From contig JALQYQ010000063.1 of the NCBI GenBank assembly GCA_023262855.1, positions 1 to 64,000 of the forward strand: a DNA stretch of 64,000 bases, given 5' to 3'. This DNA comes from Crocinitomicaceae bacterium. GTDB taxonomy: Bacteria > Bacteroidota > Bacteroidia > Flavobacteriales_D > Crocinitomicaceae. Positions 16,310 to 24,573 of the stretch are shown here, piece after piece; position 1 is the stretch's first letter; each line of letters opens with the position of its first letter. Below the pieces are notes generated by a model. That model was not told the DNA's origin. It saw only the letters and a list, made by a program, of their open reading frames with translations, and did not search any database. Position numbers and translations under genes: made by a program.

Positions 16310-17794
16310 CTATGAACGCGCATTTTTCCAAGAACTTAAGCTCTCTCGAGATGCGAATTCTTTTTTGTCTCTCGCCTTAATTGAATCCCAAATTTGATTG
16401 ATTCCATGCTGTAAAGCTTCTTGCTCTTCTTCCATGGCATCGTACATCACACGAGGGTCTTCAAAATACAATTTGATGAAATTCGTGTCGAAATTTCCTG
16501 AACGGAAAGCTGGGTGCTTCAACACATATTTACCGAAATCCAAGGTTGTTTTCAATCCTGAAATTTGATAATTGTCAATTGCTTTGATGGTACGATCAAT
16601 TGCTTCTTCACGTGTTTTTCCCCAAATCACCAATTTGGCAATCATCGGATCATAGAAAATTGGAATGTCCATTCCTTCCACAAAGGCATCGTCAACACGT
16701 GTATTTCTTCCAGCTGGAATGCGGTAACGTTTCAAGTTTCCAATATCAGGTGTAAAACCATTCAATGTATCCTCTGCATAAACGCGCACTTCAATTGCAT
16801 GTCCGTTGATGCTTAATTCGTCTTGTAATTTCGGTAAACGCTCGCCACGTGCAACGCGTACTTGCCATTCAACTAAATCCGTTCCTGTGATTTCTTCTGT
16901 CACTGGATGCTCAACTTGCAAACGCGTATTCATTTCAAGGAAAAAGAAATCTAAATTTCCATCCACTAAAAACTCTACTGTTCCAGCGCCTTCGTAATTA
17001 CATGCTTTACACACATTCACTGCTGCTTCACCCATGCGCTTGCGCAATTCAGGTGTTAAAACAGCACTCGGTGCTTCTTCGATTACTTTTTGATGACGAC
17101 GTTGAATCGAACATTCGCGCTCAAACAAGTAAACAACATTCCCTAAGCTATCAGCAAACACTTGGATTTCAATGTGGCGCGGTTTTGTAACAAATTTCTC
17201 AATGAACACTGCATCATCACCAAACGAAGAACGCGCTTCATTTTGTGCCATGCGCATTTGTTCCGCAAAATCTTCTGACCGTTCAACCAAGCGCATTCCT
17301 TTTCCACCACCTCCAGCAGATGCTTTTATTAAGATTGGATAGCCAACTTCTTCGGCAACTTTGATGGCTTCATTAATATCTGTAATGGCTGAATCAACTC
17401 CCGGAACCAAAGGAACATTGTAGCTTTTAACCGCTTGTTTCGCACTTAACTTATCCCCCATTAATTCCATCGATTCTGGAGATGGGCCAATTAATTTCAT
17501 TCCTGCTTCTTTTACTTTACGAGCAAAACCAGCATTTTCAGAAAGGAATCCATAACCAGGGTGAATTGCGTCAACGCCAAGATCTTTACAATATTGAAGA
17601 ATTAAATCTTGTTTTAAATAGCTTTCCGAAGATGGACTAGCTCCAACGTAAACAGCCTCGTCTGCTTCAAGAACGTGCGGTGCATTTTTATCAGCATCAG
17701 AATAAATTGCAACACTTGCAATGTTCATTTTTTTCAAGGTACGAATTACTCTTCGTGCGATTTCACCTCGGTTGGCAATAAGAACTTTTTTCAT
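16310..17794 (-). CDS. Biotin carboxylase subunit of an acyl-CoA carboxylase (AccC/PccA-like)
   Basis: ATP-grasp enzyme that carboxylates biotin on a carrier protein for acetyl- or propionyl-CoA carboxylase. The N-terminal domain is MKKVLIANRGEIARRVIRT with HPGYGFLSEN. The ATP-grasp loop is KASAGGGGKGMR (about residues 160-170). The catalytic region has FERECSIQRRHQKVIEEAPS and FLEMNTRLQVEHPVTE. It is 494 residues long, about 45 longer than E. coli AccC: a charged tail follows the carboxylase C-domain but carries no biotin-attachment MKM motif. The biotin carrier and carboxyltransferase genes are not nearby, so acetyl-CoA versus propionyl-CoA cannot be decided here. Confidence 0.9.
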   Translation of the reverse strand: MKKVLIANRGEIARRVIRTLKKMNIASVAIYSDADKNAPHVLEADEAVYVGASPSSESYLKQDLILQYCKDLGVDAIHPGYGFLSENAGFARKVKEAGMKLIGPSPESMELMGDKLSAKQAVKSYNVPLVPGVDSAITDINEAIKVAEEVGYPILIKASAGGGGKGMRLVERSEDFAEQMRMAQNEARSSFGDDAVFIEKFVTKPRHIEIQVFADSLGNVVYLFERECSIQRRHQKVIEEAPSAVLTPELRKRMGEAAVNVCKACNYEGAGTVEFLVDGNLDFFFLEMNTRLQVEHPVTEEITGTDLVEWQVRVARGERLPKLQDELSINGHAIEVRVYAEDTLNGFTPDIGNLKRYRIPAGRNTRVDDAFVEGMDIPIFYDPMIAKLVIWGKTREEAIDRTIKAIDNYQISGLKTTLDFGKYVLKHPAFRSGNFDTNFIKLYFEDPRVMYDAMEEEQEALQHGINQIWDSIKARDKKEFASRESLSSWKNARS

Positions 17795-17938
17795 GCTTTT
17801 GTTATTAAGCGTTCATTTCACGTTGGTTAGTAGGTGTTTATGAAAACAGTGCTACTAACAAATTCAGTTAACTTCTCAGTAATAGCTAAGAAATTGCGAT
17901 GTAAAAATACAGAATTGATTGAAACAAAAGGTGATTTT

Positions 17939-20900
17939 TTAAGAGAAGATGAGTTCAATTAACGTTTTCTCGTTAGGAAGTATAAAATACTGTGTTTTAT
18001 CGGCTAGAGGCGGAACTGGTGTTTGACGTTTTTTACGTTTAATCGGGTATTTTTTATTCGCTTTCTTTCTAAAGATATCTAAGAAATACTGTGCAAGTTT
18101 GAAAGTTTCAAAATCATCAAAACTTTCTTGATAATGCAAACCAGCTCCTTGGGTGAATAGTCCTAAGTTCTTATCTTGAATAATCGAATAGTCATTTGAT
18201 TCATTGAACACATTGACACGGAATGTTCCGGCTTCATTTAATTTGTACTCCAAGCTCACATCACCAATCAATGCACTTTGTGTTTGCTGATTCGCAACAG
18301 TATTGTTTTCAACACCAAAGCTTCCTGTAAAAATAAGTCGGTCATCCAAGAAACCTTTTGAAAGTCCAACAGCGAGGGAGTTTTCTCCCGTTACTTTATC
18401 GGCATCAAGATCAACATTTAATTTGTACTCTTTTGAAACCTGAGAAAGCATCGAGTTAATTTGATTGGCTACTAAATCAGCGGCTGCAGAACCTCCATCA
18501 GCTGCACTTCCTTTCATCGGTTGGAAACGTTTCCACAATAGCAACGAGAAGAATTGACGGTTCAATTCATCTTTATCGGATGTGATGCGCGAAATCAATG
18601 CTTTACCAGTTTCGTCTGCTTTTGGAGCCTTGATATCAAATCCAATGGTTGGTTTCATCAAGGATTCTGTTAAACCCAAATAACATTGCACTTTTTGATT
18701 GGCTGCACTTGAGCTTCCTTGTAATTGATCGGGTGAAATCGTTGCGAGTGATGTGTTGATTTCGTAATATGTTTTTATGTCAATATTCGCATTGTACGGA
18801 TCTCCAGTCCATGCAATTGTTCCACCTTCTTCAATGATAAACGGCTGTTTGATAATGCCCATCGCAAAGTTGTAAACACCATTTTTCACTTTGAAAGTTC
18901 CATCCATGGATAAATCTCCTAATGTATTCAGCTTCATTCCAATGTCGCCACTTCCTGTTGCTGAAATTTCGTCGCCAGTTTGATCATTGAAAATAATCTT
19001 CAACTTGGCTTCTGGGGTAACGTGGAAATTCATATCCAAATCCACTCCAGTAAAGTCAATCTTTGGAACATCAGGAATAGTTGATTGGCCTTTTGATTTA
19101 AACGTAATAAAGCTTTCTTCATCACTCAATTCAGCTGATCCATACATCGGGAAATTAACGGTTGTTCCTTTCTTTGTATGCATGTCTACAGTGATTTCCA
19201 AATTGTCAGTGTAGCCAAAAATATTGGCTGTTCCAGTCACATAAGCTTTACCGTAATAATAATCTCCTTCTTTGTATTGTGTATTCAGAACCATGAATTT
19301 ATCCAGGGTAGAATATGGTTTATAGGTGGTAGAATTAGAATAGGCAGCTGTTTGTCCTTCTAAATCAAATTGCAGGTCAAAGTTCCAGTCTTCAAAGTTG
19401 TTGTGGTAAACTGATCCAATTAATGAACCTTCATTCCCTTCTTCATCCATCACAGGAATATTGTCCATGTAGAAACCGTATTCATCTGCAGAAATCTTTC
19501 CGTTAAATCCAAAGTTCACGCCAAGCAATTCTATTTTGGCATTTCCACCTATTAATTCGACATCACCGTTCAATAATGGTTTATCGGGAGAACCTGTCAC
19601 TTTGATGCGACCATCAACCAATCCTTTGATGTTGTTGATGACATCTGGATCCATAAATGCATTGGTGAATTGAATGTCCGTTTTATCAAAAACCAAGTTG
19701 AAATCGAGATTGTCTTTTTCACGTTCAGTAAAATAACTTCCATCAAATTTGAAGGTTTGATTTCCACGGTACATCAAATCGCCCATCATTCCAACACTTT
19801 CACTTGCTTTATTCCATTCCGTTTGAACGAAAACATCACCAACTTCTTGCTTGTTCAGGTAAAGTCCTTGAATGGCAGCATCACCAATATATGTCAAGTT
19901 CGAGTATGGATTTGAAAGATAGCCCCAACCGTTTACAATTCCCTCCATTTGAATTTCCGAACCAATAAAGCTACTGATGTCAACAAGATTTAAATCATTG
20001 ATTTGAAAATTGAGTTTATCGGCGTCATTTCGAGAGAGACAGCCATCCAACGTAATGTATTGCTTGTTGCGTTCAAGTTTGAATTTGGAAACATGAACTT
20101 CTTCAAAGGCTACGGTTAAATCAGATTGGTTTTCAATTTCCCAGCGCTGTTCATTGATACTAAAATAGGAAGGCTTCAGCGTGAAATTGAGCGTTTTGTT
20201 ATCAATGATATAAGTTTCCCAAACAATATCAGATTGGTTTGTTGATTCTGGATTCCATGTTAATTCAGAATTCAATTGATTGTTACTTCCAGTAGATACA
20301 AAATGTACTTGATCTAAATGTATCGAATCGCTGTATATAAATTTGTTGACCTTGTAATCAGCTACCATCGATTTGGAGGTTAATTCTTGTTGTAAATTAA
20401 CATCCAAAAATTGCATGTCTTGGTAATCAATTTTTGGCGATTTCAATAACATTGTGAAGTCTTCGCTACGACCATCATATGTTCCAGTCAACACCGTTCC
20501 TTTCTCAATTTTTAAATCGGGAACAAAGATGGCAAGGAAGTTATTCAGCGTGTTGGTTGTTATGGAATAATCAAAATGACTCGGAGTACCTTTTTTCTTT
20601 TTTGGTTTTTTGCTTGCATCAATCACTGAAGGGAAAACTTTGTCAAATTGAGCGGCAAAATCATCGATTAAAGTCGTGAAATCAATTTTTCCGATCAGTG
20701 ACAATCTTCCCAATTCACCACTATTTACGGTGAATTCATCTTGTGTTGTTCCTCGTTTTACATCAATAACCAAACTTGGAACGTCAATAAAACGATTCCC
20801 TTCCTGGTAAACCATTCCGTCCATGCGAATTTGACCTTTCATAGAATTCGGTTCACTTCCAGTCAGATTCACACGAAATTTTGAATTTAAAACAGTCGAA

Positions 20901-22561
20901 TCAACTTTTGTAAACCCTAAATTGTACAAAATAGCATTTGTTAAGTCGATGGAGAACTCCATGTGTTGATCGCCATTAAAATCGATGAAACCGTCATACA
21001 CTAAATTCACATAATCGTCCTTAACATCGACTTTCGCAATCAGTTTATTATCGATAAAACTTCCTTCTTTGATTTGAATTCCTTTGTAGGCATAATCCAA
21101 ATAGTCAAAACGGTTGATGTCACCTTTCAACGAAGTGAAATGAATGTCTGCAAGCGAAAACGCCTCTCCAGACAAATGAAATATGCCATCAACTTGACCA
21201 AAACTTGTATTATCCAAAAATTGACCAAGTTGGAATTCTTCGATTTTCACATCATAATCACTGGCAAAGGATTCTTTGAATAAATAAGAATGATTCGCTG
21301 GGTTTTCAGTAAACATGATACCGTTGTTCAGTTTTACGGTTCCCAATTGTGTTTTGACTTTGTCAGATGCAACAACAAATTCTGAATAAAAACCATCCAA
21401 GCGAACGTCATATGCTTGAAAATATCCCAAACGCTCTAAGTACTTGTCGAATGAAAGGTACTTATAGCCGACGTCAACGGGCATTTTTATTTTCTTTAAA
21501 TCGTTCAGTGAAACAAAGGCGTAGGTAATTTTCTCCGTAAAAAAAGCGCTTTTAATATCTCTAAAATCCGGTAAGTTGAAGGTTCCTTTGATAATGGTAT
21601 TTTTTCCTGTTCTTAAATCCAAATTCTCGATTTTAAGATCTTTCACTTTTTTAGTCACTTTACCGCTGACTTCTACTTGTTGATCCATTCCTTCGAGAGC
21701 AGTAGCAAAGACGGATATGTCTTTCATCGAAACACTACTTTTCGCAAGAACAGCATCAAAGGTCACACTGTCGACAAAGGTTTGTAAATCCTCGCGCTCA
21801 TTCATCAATAAGTGAATTTTTGGAGCGTGGATCGTTGAAAGAGGCGTTTTGATTTCTACTTTGTCAAATTGCAATCCTTTTCCAGAAATCGTAACGTTAG
21901 AACTAAATGCTTTCAAGAAAAAACCACATTTTTCTTTAGCTGTCAATGAATTTATTGTGGCTTTGATTACACCGTTTTCGGAAGAAAAATTACTTGCATT
22001 CAAGGAAACATTGCGCAAATCCAAATGGTCATAATCCATTCCATAGGTGTTGTAGGATTTTCGGTAATCGTCGTATTTTACATTGACATTGGAAAGAGCT
22101 AGCGTATTCAACGTTATTTTTGGTTGTTTTTTGCCAGATGAGGTTTTTCCGGAAGAAAAATAGTCGGAGATAAAAAAGTAATTGTAGTCACCATTTTTTT
22201 TATCGCGGTTGATGTGAATGATTCCTTCGTCCAATTCCGCTTTTCCAAGTTTAAAGAAATTCTTTTTTAAACTAAAATCATCCAAGGAAACATAAATGGT
22301 TTTAATCGAAGCAAGTGTGTCTTTCTGCTGGTCTAAAACAAAAACACCGTCCAATGCTACCTCATCGATAAAGAGAATGGAAACCTTATCAATGTGAATT
22401 TTTGTATTTAGTTCTTTCGATAAATAAGCCGTTGCTTCTTGTGCTAAATAGGTTTGAACAGGACTCAATCGAATGGCATAGGCGAATGCAATAATTAAAA
22501 TGAGAATCCATTCAAAGGAAATCCCCAAAATACGTCCTACTATTTTTAGTAATTTTGCCAT
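17939..22561 (-). CDS. TamB-like translocation/assembly module protein (DUF490)
   Basis: Giant 1540-residue AsmA/TamB-type bridge protein, anchored in the inner membrane and thought to help outer-membrane protein or lipid transport. It has one N-terminal membrane segment (residues about 15-32), then more than a thousand residues of beta-strand-rich repeats. The C-terminal DUF490 domain contains GSGDIGMKLNTLGDLSMDG, 'YNFAMGII' and SRITSDKDELNRQ. The size matches Bacteroidota TamB proteins rather than the 1260-residue E. coli form. No tamA is adjacent. Its start region overlaps the promoter of the divergent tsaD gene. Confidence 0.9.
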   Translation of the reverse strand: MAKLLKIVGRILGISFEWILILIIAFAYAIRLSPVQTYLAQEATAYLSKELNTKIHIDKVSILFIDEVALDGVFVLDQQKDTLASIKTIYVSLDDFSLKKNFFKLGKAELDEGIIHINRDKKNGDYNYFFISDYFSSGKTSSGKKQPKITLNTLALSNVNVKYDDYRKSYNTYGMDYDHLDLRNVSLNASNFSSENGVIKATINSLTAKEKCGFFLKAFSSNVTISGKGLQFDKVEIKTPLSTIHAPKIHLLMNEREDLQTFVDSVTFDAVLAKSSVSMKDISVFATALEGMDQQVEVSGKVTKKVKDLKIENLDLRTGKNTIIKGTFNLPDFRDIKSAFFTEKITYAFVSLNDLKKIKMPVDVGYKYLSFDKYLERLGYFQAYDVRLDGFYSEFVVASDKVKTQLGTVKLNNGIMFTENPANHSYLFKESFASDYDVKIEEFQLGQFLDNTSFGQVDGIFHLSGEAFSLADIHFTSLKGDINRFDYLDYAYKGIQIKEGSFIDNKLIAKVDVKDDYVNLVYDGFIDFNGDQHMEFSIDLTNAILYNLGFTKVDSTVLNSKFRVNLTGSEPNSMKGQIRMDGMVYQEGNRFIDVPSLVIDVKRGTTQDEFTVNSGELGRLSLIGKIDFTTLIDDFAAQFDKVFPSVIDASKKPKKKKGTPSHFDYSITTNTLNNFLAIFVPDLKIEKGTVLTGTYDGRSEDFTMLLKSPKIDYQDMQFLDVNLQQELTSKSMVADYKVNKFIYSDSIHLDQVHFVSTGSNNQLNSELTWNPESTNQSDIVWETYIIDNKTLNFTLKPSYFSINEQRWEIENQSDLTVAFEEVHVSKFKLERNKQYITLDGCLSRNDADKLNFQINDLNLVDISSFIGSEIQMEGIVNGWGYLSNPYSNLTYIGDAAIQGLYLNKQEVGDVFVQTEWNKASESVGMMGDLMYRGNQTFKFDGSYFTEREKDNLDFNLVFDKTDIQFTNAFMDPDVINNIKGLVDGRIKVTGSPDKPLLNGDVELIGGNAKIELLGVNFGFNGKISADEYGFYMDNIPVMDEEGNEGSLIGSVYHNNFEDWNFDLQFDLEGQTAAYSNSTTYKPYSTLDKFMVLNTQYKEGDYYYGKAYVTGTANIFGYTDNLEITVDMHTKKGTTVNFPMYGSAELSDEESFITFKSKGQSTIPDVPKIDFTGVDLDMNFHVTPEAKLKIIFNDQTGDEISATGSGDIGMKLNTLGDLSMDGTFKVKNGVYNFAMGIIKQPFIIEEGGTIAWTGDPYNANIDIKTYYEINTSLATISPDQLQGSSSAANQKVQCYLGLTESLMKPTIGFDIKAPKADETGKALISRITSDKDELNRQFFSLLLWKRFQPMKGSAADGGSAAADLVANQINSMLSQVSKEYKLNVDLDADKVTGENSLAVGLSKGFLDDRLIFTGSFGVENNTVANQQTQSALIGDVSLEYKLNEAGTFRVNVFNESNDYSIIQDKNLGLFTQGAGLHYQESFDDFETFKLAQYFLDIFRKKANKKYPIKRKKRQTPVPPLADKTQYFILPNEKTLIELIFS
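22550..22557 (+). promoter_or_regulatory. Bacteroidota -7 box (TAATTTTG) for tsaD, inside the tamB start region
   Basis: An exact TAnnTTTG on the plus strand. It overlaps the first codons of tamB and includes the TTG at 22555. That TTG therefore should not be the tsaD start. Confidence 0.5.
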
Positions 22562-22569
22562 TCAGTTTA

Positions 22570-22577
22570 CAAACTTA
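22570..22577 (-). promoter_or_regulatory. Bacteroidota -7 box (TAAGTTTG) for tamB
   Basis: An exact TAnnTTTG on the minus strand, with 8 nt between its last G and the tamB ATG. It faces the tsaD box, with only 12 bp between the two. Confidence 0.45.
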
Positions 22578-22584
22578 CATAAAG

Positions 22585-23622
22585 TTGAATCAAAAAGATA
22601 TAATTATACTTGGTATTGAATCATCTTGTGATGATACGTCGGCCGCTGTACTCAAAAATAGCACCATTTTATCGAATTTAATTGCGCGTCAAGAAATTCA
22701 TGAAAATTATGGAGGTGTAGTTCCTGAATTGGCTAGTCGAGCGCATCAGCAAAACATCATTCCTGTGGTGGATGAAGCCATTAAAAAAGCGGGTATTTCA
22801 AAAGAAGAAATTGATGCGATTGCATTTACGCGAGGACCAGGATTAATGGGTTCGTTGGTGGTTGGAACTTCTTTTGCGAAAGCATTTTCCTTGGCCATGG
22901 ACATTCCGATGATTGATGTTAATCACATGATTGGTCACGTTTTGGCGCATTTTATAGACGACGAAGGAAAGGACAAACCTCAGTTTCCATTTATTTGTTT
23001 GACTGTTTCAGGTGGTCATACACAAATTGTGTTGGTGGAAGATCATTTAAAAATGAAGGTAATTGGCACAACCATCGACGATGCTGCTGGAGAAGCGTTT
23101 GACAAAGCTGCCAAGTTGTTAGGTTTTCCTTATCCGGGCGGACCACTGATTGATAAGCATGCCAAGAATGGTGATCCAAAACGATTTGAATTTTCAAAAC
23201 CCCAAATTCAGGGTTACGATTATAGTTTTAGTGGTTTAAAAACATCCATTTTATATTTCCTTCAGAAGCAAATCAAAGAGAATCCAAATTTTATTGAAGA
23301 AAACAAGGACGATTTATGCGCTTCCATTCAGTCAACAATCATTACCATTCTTTTCAAAAAACTGGTTAAAGCAACACGTGATTTAAAGATTAAAGAAGTT
23401 GCAATTGCTGGTGGTGTTTCTGCAAATAGTGGTTTGAGAACTGCATTGCAAGAAATTGGTGAGAAAGAAGGATGGAAAGTGTTTATTCCCAAGTTTGAAT
23501 ATTGTACAGACAATGCAGCCATGATTGCCATTACGGGAAAATACATGTATGAAAAAGGAATGTTTGCAGATCAAACTTGCGCTCCAACAGCTCGATATTC
23601 GATGGAGGGAATTGGCGATTAA
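22585..23622 (+). CDS. tsaD: tRNA N6-adenosine threonylcarbamoyltransferase TsaD
   Basis: Transfers the threonylcarbamoyl group to A37 of ANN-decoding tRNAs, making t6A with TsaB, TsaC and TsaE. The ASKHA fold opens with ILGIESSCDDTSAAV. The metal-binding His pair is HMIGH (H114 and H118), followed by SGGHTQ, GEAFDKAAKLLG, the GGVSANSGLR motif and DNAAMIA. No ATG lies before the first strand; TTG 22585 gives MNQKDIIILGIESS. Another TTG at 22555 lies inside the -7 box, so 22585 is preferred. Length is then 345 residues, normal for the family. Confidence 0.95.
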   Translation: MNQKDIIILGIESSCDDTSAAVLKNSTILSNLIARQEIHENYGGVVPELASRAHQQNIIPVVDEAIKKAGISKEEIDAIAFTRGPGLMGSLVVGTSFAKAFSLAMDIPMIDVNHMIGHVLAHFIDDEGKDKPQFPFICLTVSGGHTQIVLVEDHLKMKVIGTTIDDAAGEAFDKAAKLLGFPYPGGPLIDKHAKNGDPKRFEFSKPQIQGYDYSFSGLKTSILYFLQKQIKENPNFIEENKDDLCASIQSTIITILFKKLVKATRDLKIKEVAIAGGVSANSGLRTALQEIGEKEGWKVFIPKFEYCTDNAAMIAITGKYMYEKGMFADQTCAPTARYSMEGIGD

Positions 23623-23723
23623 TCGATTTAGTTCAGTGAATTCTCATTGAGAAACGCGTTTTGTTCATTCGGGTAAATCAAATCAAATAGTTTTCTTACC
23701 TTCTAGTTTCAAACTCGAAAGCC

Positions 23724-24005
23724 ATGCAAGCTGTTATGAAACCAGAATTAATAGAAAAAGAATCTATTTCACAATTGTCGTTTTCGTCAAGCGACAAAGT
23801 GCAGCAACATCCTGATTTATTAAATCAGATTGAACAAGCGACTATTTTAGGGAATTCGCATCACAGCAAGGTCTCAATCATTTTCCAAGACGACTCAGGC
23901 TTGAAGCGCGTTGATACAACGATTTGGGCAGCTGGAACAAAATTCATCTGTTTAAAAGGTGGAGTTTGGATTCCAATCGCGCGAATTGTTGAGGTGAAAA
24001 TCTAA
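23724..24005 (+). CDS. Small conserved protein of unknown function
   Basis: I cannot name this 93-residue protein. It is cytoplasmic by appearance, with no signal peptide or membrane segment. The N-terminal 40 residues are polar. The rest forms a compact beta-rich module: KVSIIFQDDSGLKRVDTTIW, then KFICLKGGVWIPIARIVEVKI. Short Flavobacteriia proteins of this pattern are familiar but uncharacterised. The gene stands alone between tsaD and the DsbD-like pair. Confidence 0.6.
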   Translation: MQAVMKPELIEKESISQLSFSSSDKVQQHPDLLNQIEQATILGNSHHSKVSIIFQDDSGLKRVDTTIWAAGTKFICLKGGVWIPIARIVEVKI

Positions 24006-24102
24006 AACTTCCAACTTTTTAGAAAGACAAAAGTCTAATTTTTCGAAATTAGGATTACAAGGATTATGTCATTTATCCTGTAGGATTATTGTTTTGAATG
24101 AT

Positions 24103-24110
24103 TAAATTTG
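24103..24110 (+). promoter_or_regulatory. Bacteroidota -7 box (TAAATTTG) for the DsbD-like operon
   Basis: An exact TAnnTTTG match ends 18 nt before ATG 24129. Confidence 0.5.
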
Positions 24111-24128
24111 AAACAAGAAAATGAATAA

Positions 24129-24563
24129 ATGAAACTTCAACTCTTATTTCTCTTCACGTTGTTAATTGCTTCATTAGGATTTGGTCAAACCAAAATCCAA
24201 TGGGAATATGCGTACAATGCTGAAAATAAAGCCATAGAAATTCAAGCTACTCTGGCAGATGGTTGGCATCTGTACAGTCAGTATGTTGCCAATGAAATTG
24301 GACCAGTTCCTACAAGTTTTGTGTTTGAACCAAACAACTCCGTAAAATTTATTGGTAAAGTCAACGAGCCACAACCCATTCAAAAATACGATGAGAATTT
24401 CGAAGCTATGCTCGATTTTTTCGAAGGAAAGGTGCTTTTTACACAGCGTTTGTCTGTTAAAGAAAGTACAACCGTTCAAGGAACGCTTACTTACATGCTG
24501 TGCAATGAAGTAATGTGTTACCCACCAGTAGATGAAAAATTCACAATTACAATTACAAAATAA
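24129..24563 (+). CDS. Secreted DsbD N-terminal-domain (DsbD alpha-like) protein
   Basis: A 144-residue exported protein with signal peptide MKLQLLFLFTLLIASLGFGQ. The mature part resembles the DsbD N-terminal immunoglobulin-like domain: WHLYSQYV, a PTSFVFEP strand, and the conserved cysteine pair in MLCNEVMCYPP. Those cysteines would receive electrons from DsbD and pass them to periplasmic targets. It lies 10 bp upstream of dsbD, which has its own N-terminal domain, so this is a tandem duplicate, possibly a dedicated partner or alternate substrate arm. No thioredoxin CXXC is present. Confidence 0.8.
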   Translation: MKLQLLFLFTLLIASLGFGQTKIQWEYAYNAENKAIEIQATLADGWHLYSQYVANEIGPVPTSFVFEPNNSVKFIGKVNEPQPIQKYDENFEAMLDFFEGKVLFTQRLSVKESTTVQGTLTYMLCNEVMCYPPVDEKFTITITK

Positions 24564-24573
24564 ATCATTCGCT

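Noticed and set aside
22555-22584. TTG 22555 as the tsaD start
   Set aside because: It sits inside the tsaD -7 box and would add ten residues not expected for the family.
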